The position numbers were made by a program, and so were the translations under genes. Below are positions 5,474 to 7,092 of a stretch of DNA of 7,092 bases, piece by piece. The stretch spans positions 1 to 7,092 of the forward strand of contig CASEHR010000057.1 in the NCBI GenBank assembly GCA_949287785.1. Reading direction: 5' to 3'. Position 1 is the first letter of the stretch. Every line of letters begins with the position of its first letter. Origin of the DNA: an uncultured Bacillota bacterium (GTDB taxonomy: Bacteria; Bacillota_I; Bacilli_A; Erysipelotrichales; Erysipelotrichaceae). The notes under the pieces were generated by a model. The model ran no database searches, was not told the DNA's origin, and saw only the letters and a list, made by a program, of their open reading frames with translations.

Positions 5474-6307
5474 ATGATCATCGATGGTTCAAAACTGGCT
5501 CAAAGCTATAAAGATGCGCTTAAGGAGAAGATCGCAAAGCTCGACCGAAGACCGAAATTGACAGTCATCCTGATCGGTGACAATAAAGCCAGCATCTCCT
5601 ATATCAAAAGCAAGCATAAAGCTGCTGCTTATGTGGGGATCGACTTTGAGCTCATAAGAAGAGAAGAGACGATCGAAGAAGCCGAGCTGATCGCTCTGAT
5701 CGATGAGCTTAATACAGATGATACGGTGGATGGGATCCTAGTCCAGATGCCCTTGCCGTCACATATCGATGACAGGGCGATCATGGATGCGATCGATCCG
5801 GATAAAGATGTCGACGGTCTTAATGTGCTCAATGCCGGCAGACTTTCTTTGCGTGAAGATGGTTTTGTGCCATGTACTCCTCTGGGGGTCATGGCGATCT
5901 TAAAGGAGATGAAAGTCGATGTCAAAGGTATGCACGCAGTCGTCGTGGGTCGGTCCGATCTTGTCGGATCGCCGCTCAGCAGGTTATTGCTGAATGCCGA
6001 TGCGACCGTTACTGTCTGTCATGCCAAGACGCAGGATCTGCGATCGATCACCAGGACTGCTGATATCCTGATCATTGCGATCGGCAAAGCGCGCTATATC
6101 GACGATACTTACATCAAAGAAGGCGCATATGTCATCGATGTCGGGATCAATCATGCCGATGGGAAATTATGCGGTGATGTCGATTTCGATAAAGTCGTCA
6201 CCAAAGTAAAAGCGATCACACCGGTACCGAAAGGTGTAGGACCGATGACGGTCTGCATGCTGATGGAAAATGTATATCGGGCATATATGTCAAGAGGTAA
6301 GAAATGA
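5474..6307 (+). CDS. folD: Bifunctional methylenetetrahydrofolate dehydrogenase / methenyltetrahydrofolate cyclohydrolase
   Basis: This complete 277-residue cytoplasmic enzyme interconverts 5,10-methylene-, methenyl- and 10-formyl-tetrahydrofolate with NADP(H), supplying one-carbon units for purines and formyl-Met. The N-terminal catalytic domain has Tyr43-x3-Lys47 (YIKSK, catalytic lysine), GILVQMPLP (87-95) with Gln91, and PDKDVDGLN (109-117). PCTPLGV (133-139) joins it to the nucleotide-binding domain with VVGRSDLVGSP (157-167), ATVTVCHAKT (177-186), DVGIN (222-226) and GDVDF (234-238). The closing block is TPVPKGVGPMT (249-259), where the first glycine of the usual PVPGGVGPMT is lysine (Lys253). 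The length and domain order are normal. The gene overlaps the DUF951 start by 4 nt (ATGA) and follows dtd by 1 nt, so the three form one transcription unit. GATC and ATC codons are exceptionally frequent. Confidence 0.97.
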   Translation: MIIDGSKLAQSYKDALKEKIAKLDRRPKLTVILIGDNKASISYIKSKHKAAAYVGIDFELIRREETIEEAELIALIDELNTDDTVDGILVQMPLPSHIDDRAIMDAIDPDKDVDGLNVLNAGRLSLREDGFVPCTPLGVMAILKEMKVDVKGMHAVVVGRSDLVGSPLSRLLLNADATVTVCHAKTQDLRSITRTADILIIAIGKARYIDDTYIKEGAYVIDVGINHADGKLCGDVDFDKVVTKVKAITPVPKGVGPMTVCMLMENVYRAYMSRGKK

Positions 6308-6501
6308 TAACGGATTATCGATTGGATGATGTCGTTCAGATGAAGAAAGATCACCCGTGCAAAAAAAGCCACTATTGGAAGATCATCCGTTTAGGGGCTG
6401 ATGTCAAGATCAAATGTATGGGTTGCGGAGCTGTCGTCATTATGGACCGGCCGGAATTTGAACGCAAATGCAAAAAGATCATCGAAAGATCAGAAGGATG
6501 A
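6304..6501 (+). CDS. DUF951 family small zinc-ribbon-like protein
   Basis: This 65-residue protein is a full-length member of the small Bacillota family DUF951, whose function is not established. The family core is visible: a beta-rich start DYRLDDVVQMKKDHPC (4-19), SHYWKIIRLGADVKIKC (22-38), CMGCG (38-42), and a basic C-terminal helix EFERKCKKII. Cys19, Cys38 and Cys41 could bind a metal together with a histidine (His17 or His23), and the basic charge suggests nucleic-acid contact; both are inference. AAGAGGT (6292-6298) lies 5 nt before the ATG. The start overlaps the folD stop in ATGA, which implies coupled translation. The stop codon lies in the stem of a terminator and the gene overlaps convergent nnrD by 12 nt. 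Confidence 0.92.
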   Translation: MITDYRLDDVVQMKKDHPCKKSHYWKIIRLGADVKIKCMGCGAVVIMDRPEFERKCKKIIERSEG

Positions 6502-6510
6502 TCTTTTTTT
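6472..6510. terminator. Bidirectional terminator shared by DUF951 and nnrD
   Basis: An 11-bp perfect inverted repeat (AAAAAGATCAT at 6472-6482 with ATGATCTTTTT at 6498-6508) is followed by seven T on the plus strand and gives five U on the minus strand. A competing shorter hairpin (AAAGATCA 6485-6492 with TGATCTTT 6499-6506, 6-base loop) uses the same right arm. Both stop codons, TGA 6499-6501 (+) and TGA 6492-6490 (-), lie within these arms. Confidence 0.8.
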
Positions 6511-7092
6511 ATTGATCATTCGATAGATATTGTCGAGGTTTTCGATGATGTCATCGGGGATGACCGATAAGGGATCTTTATTCAATGATGCGGCAGCTTG
6601 ATTGTGGACATAGGCGGCTGAAATGGCAGCGTTCAATGATGATATACCCTGTGCCCACATACCGGCAGTGATCCCGCAAAGGATATCACCGCTTCCGCCC
6701 TTTGCCAGTTTGCTCGTCGGATTATCTAAAAGGTAGTATTCGTCTTTATTGGCAATGATCGATCTTGCGGATTTTAGGATGATCGTCGCTTTGGCGTCTT
6801 TTTCAAAGAAAGAGACAAGTGCTTTAGGAGGATCATCGATGATGTCTTTGGTACTGATGCCGGTCATATAGCTCATCTCTTTAATGTGTGGGGTATAGAT
6901 GACTTCGGCTTTGATCTCTTCGATCTGATCCATGAAAAAGAGCGCATCAGCATCGACGACTACCTCTTTGTCAAGTTTCAGGATATCTTTTAAGATCATT
7001 GCAGTCGCTTCACTTCGCCCCATCCCATTACCGATGGTTATGATGTCATAATTATCAGCGAAATCCGTGATCGTCTTATCATATACCATAAA
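6490..7092 (-). CDS. nnrD: ADP-dependent NAD(P)H-hydrate dehydratase (ribokinase fold), 5' truncated by window edge
   Basis: The enzyme dehydrates the S form of NAD(P)HX, a damaged nicotinamide cofactor, back to NAD(P)H with ADP or ATP. About 200 C-terminal residues are present; a stand-alone NnrD has about 270-280, so roughly 80 N-terminal residues, including the KGxxG region, lie beyond the right edge. The ATG at 7089-7087 is probably internal (the expected gap follows and the frame is open to the edge). Counting from that Met, visible motifs are GNGMGRSEA (20-28), VVVDADAL (43-50), TPHIKEM (66-72), ILKSARSIIA (104-113) and KGGSGDILCG (130-139), with Asp135 the expected catalytic base. AAYVHNQAA is the usual late helix. 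Whether it is fused to an NnrE epimerase domain cannot be seen. It converges on DUF951 and shares its terminator. GATC and ATC use matches the dtd-folD genes. Confidence 0.92.
   Translation of the reverse strand, partial: FMVYDKTITDFADNYDIITIGNGMGRSEATAMILKDILKLDKEVVVDADALFFMDQIEEIKAEVIYTPHIKEMSYMTGISTKDIIDDPPKALVSFFEKDAKATIILKSARSIIANKDEYYLLDNPTSKLAKGGSGDILCGITAGMWAQGISSLNAAISAAYVHNQAAASLNKDPLSVIPDDIIENLDNIYRMINKKRSSF

Noticed and set aside
5629..5925. 98-codon open frame on the minus strand
   Set aside because: It is antisense to folD, and its serine-rich product is what the GATC/ATC-rich opposite strand produces. No start signal is visible.
1..7092. CRISPR array, tRNA, rRNA, insertion sequence or riboswitch
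   Set aside because: There are no regularly spaced direct repeats, tRNA cloverleaf arms, transposase-like frames or terminal inverted repeats. The only long noncoding gap (3771-3917) is too short and lacks a recognisable aptamer.

Overview
The window reads as chromosomal DNA from a low-GC Gram-positive bacterium (Bacillota). A DUF951 protein, a lipoprotein with repeated FMN-binding-type domains, and AGGAGG-type ribosome binding sites all fit this. Erysipelotrichia is my tentative guess at class level. There is no rRNA, tRNA, CRISPR array, insertion sequence or phage gene. Both edges cut through genes.

Left block (1-3770, + strand): four tightly packed genes. They are the C-terminal third of a phosphotriesterase-family metal hydrolase (Php/YhfV type), a PLP-dependent aminotransferase-fold enzyme (YhfS type), a PLP-dependent alanine-racemase-fold enzyme (YhfX type), and a phosphopentomutase-like metalloenzyme (YhfW type). 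As I recall them, these are the enzymes of the poorly understood yhf operon of Escherichia coli, here in a different order (php-yhfS-yhfX-yhfW) and without yhfT/yhfU between php and yhfS. Spacing is 12 nt, 1 nt and an 8-nt overlap, so the genes are almost certainly cotranscribed. The first three genes are AT-rich with ATA/ATT isoleucine codons. yhfW switches to the ATC- and GATC-rich style of the genes on the right.

Middle (3771-5025): a 147-bp intergenic region holds a Rex/CRP-like palindrome and a promoter. A monocistronic lipoprotein gene follows, with a lipobox, a Thr-rich linker and two copies of a PplA/Cad-like domain. Each copy ends in a probable ApbE-type flavinylation motif (DLT[TS]SCT). 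A clean intrinsic terminator closes the unit. I read the product as a surface flavoprotein for extracytoplasmic electron transfer.

Right block (5008-7092): a probable leaderless promoter drives dtd (D-aminoacyl-tRNA deacylase), folD (one-carbon folate enzyme) and a DUF951 zinc-ribbon-like protein. These three are closely coupled housekeeping genes. They converge on a partial nnrD (NAD(P)H-hydrate dehydratase) on the minus strand. The two convergent genes overlap by 12 nt inside a bidirectional terminator.

The most interesting material is the Gram-positive yhf-type cluster of unknown pathway and the duplicated flavin lipoprotein with its possible redox-responsive operator.
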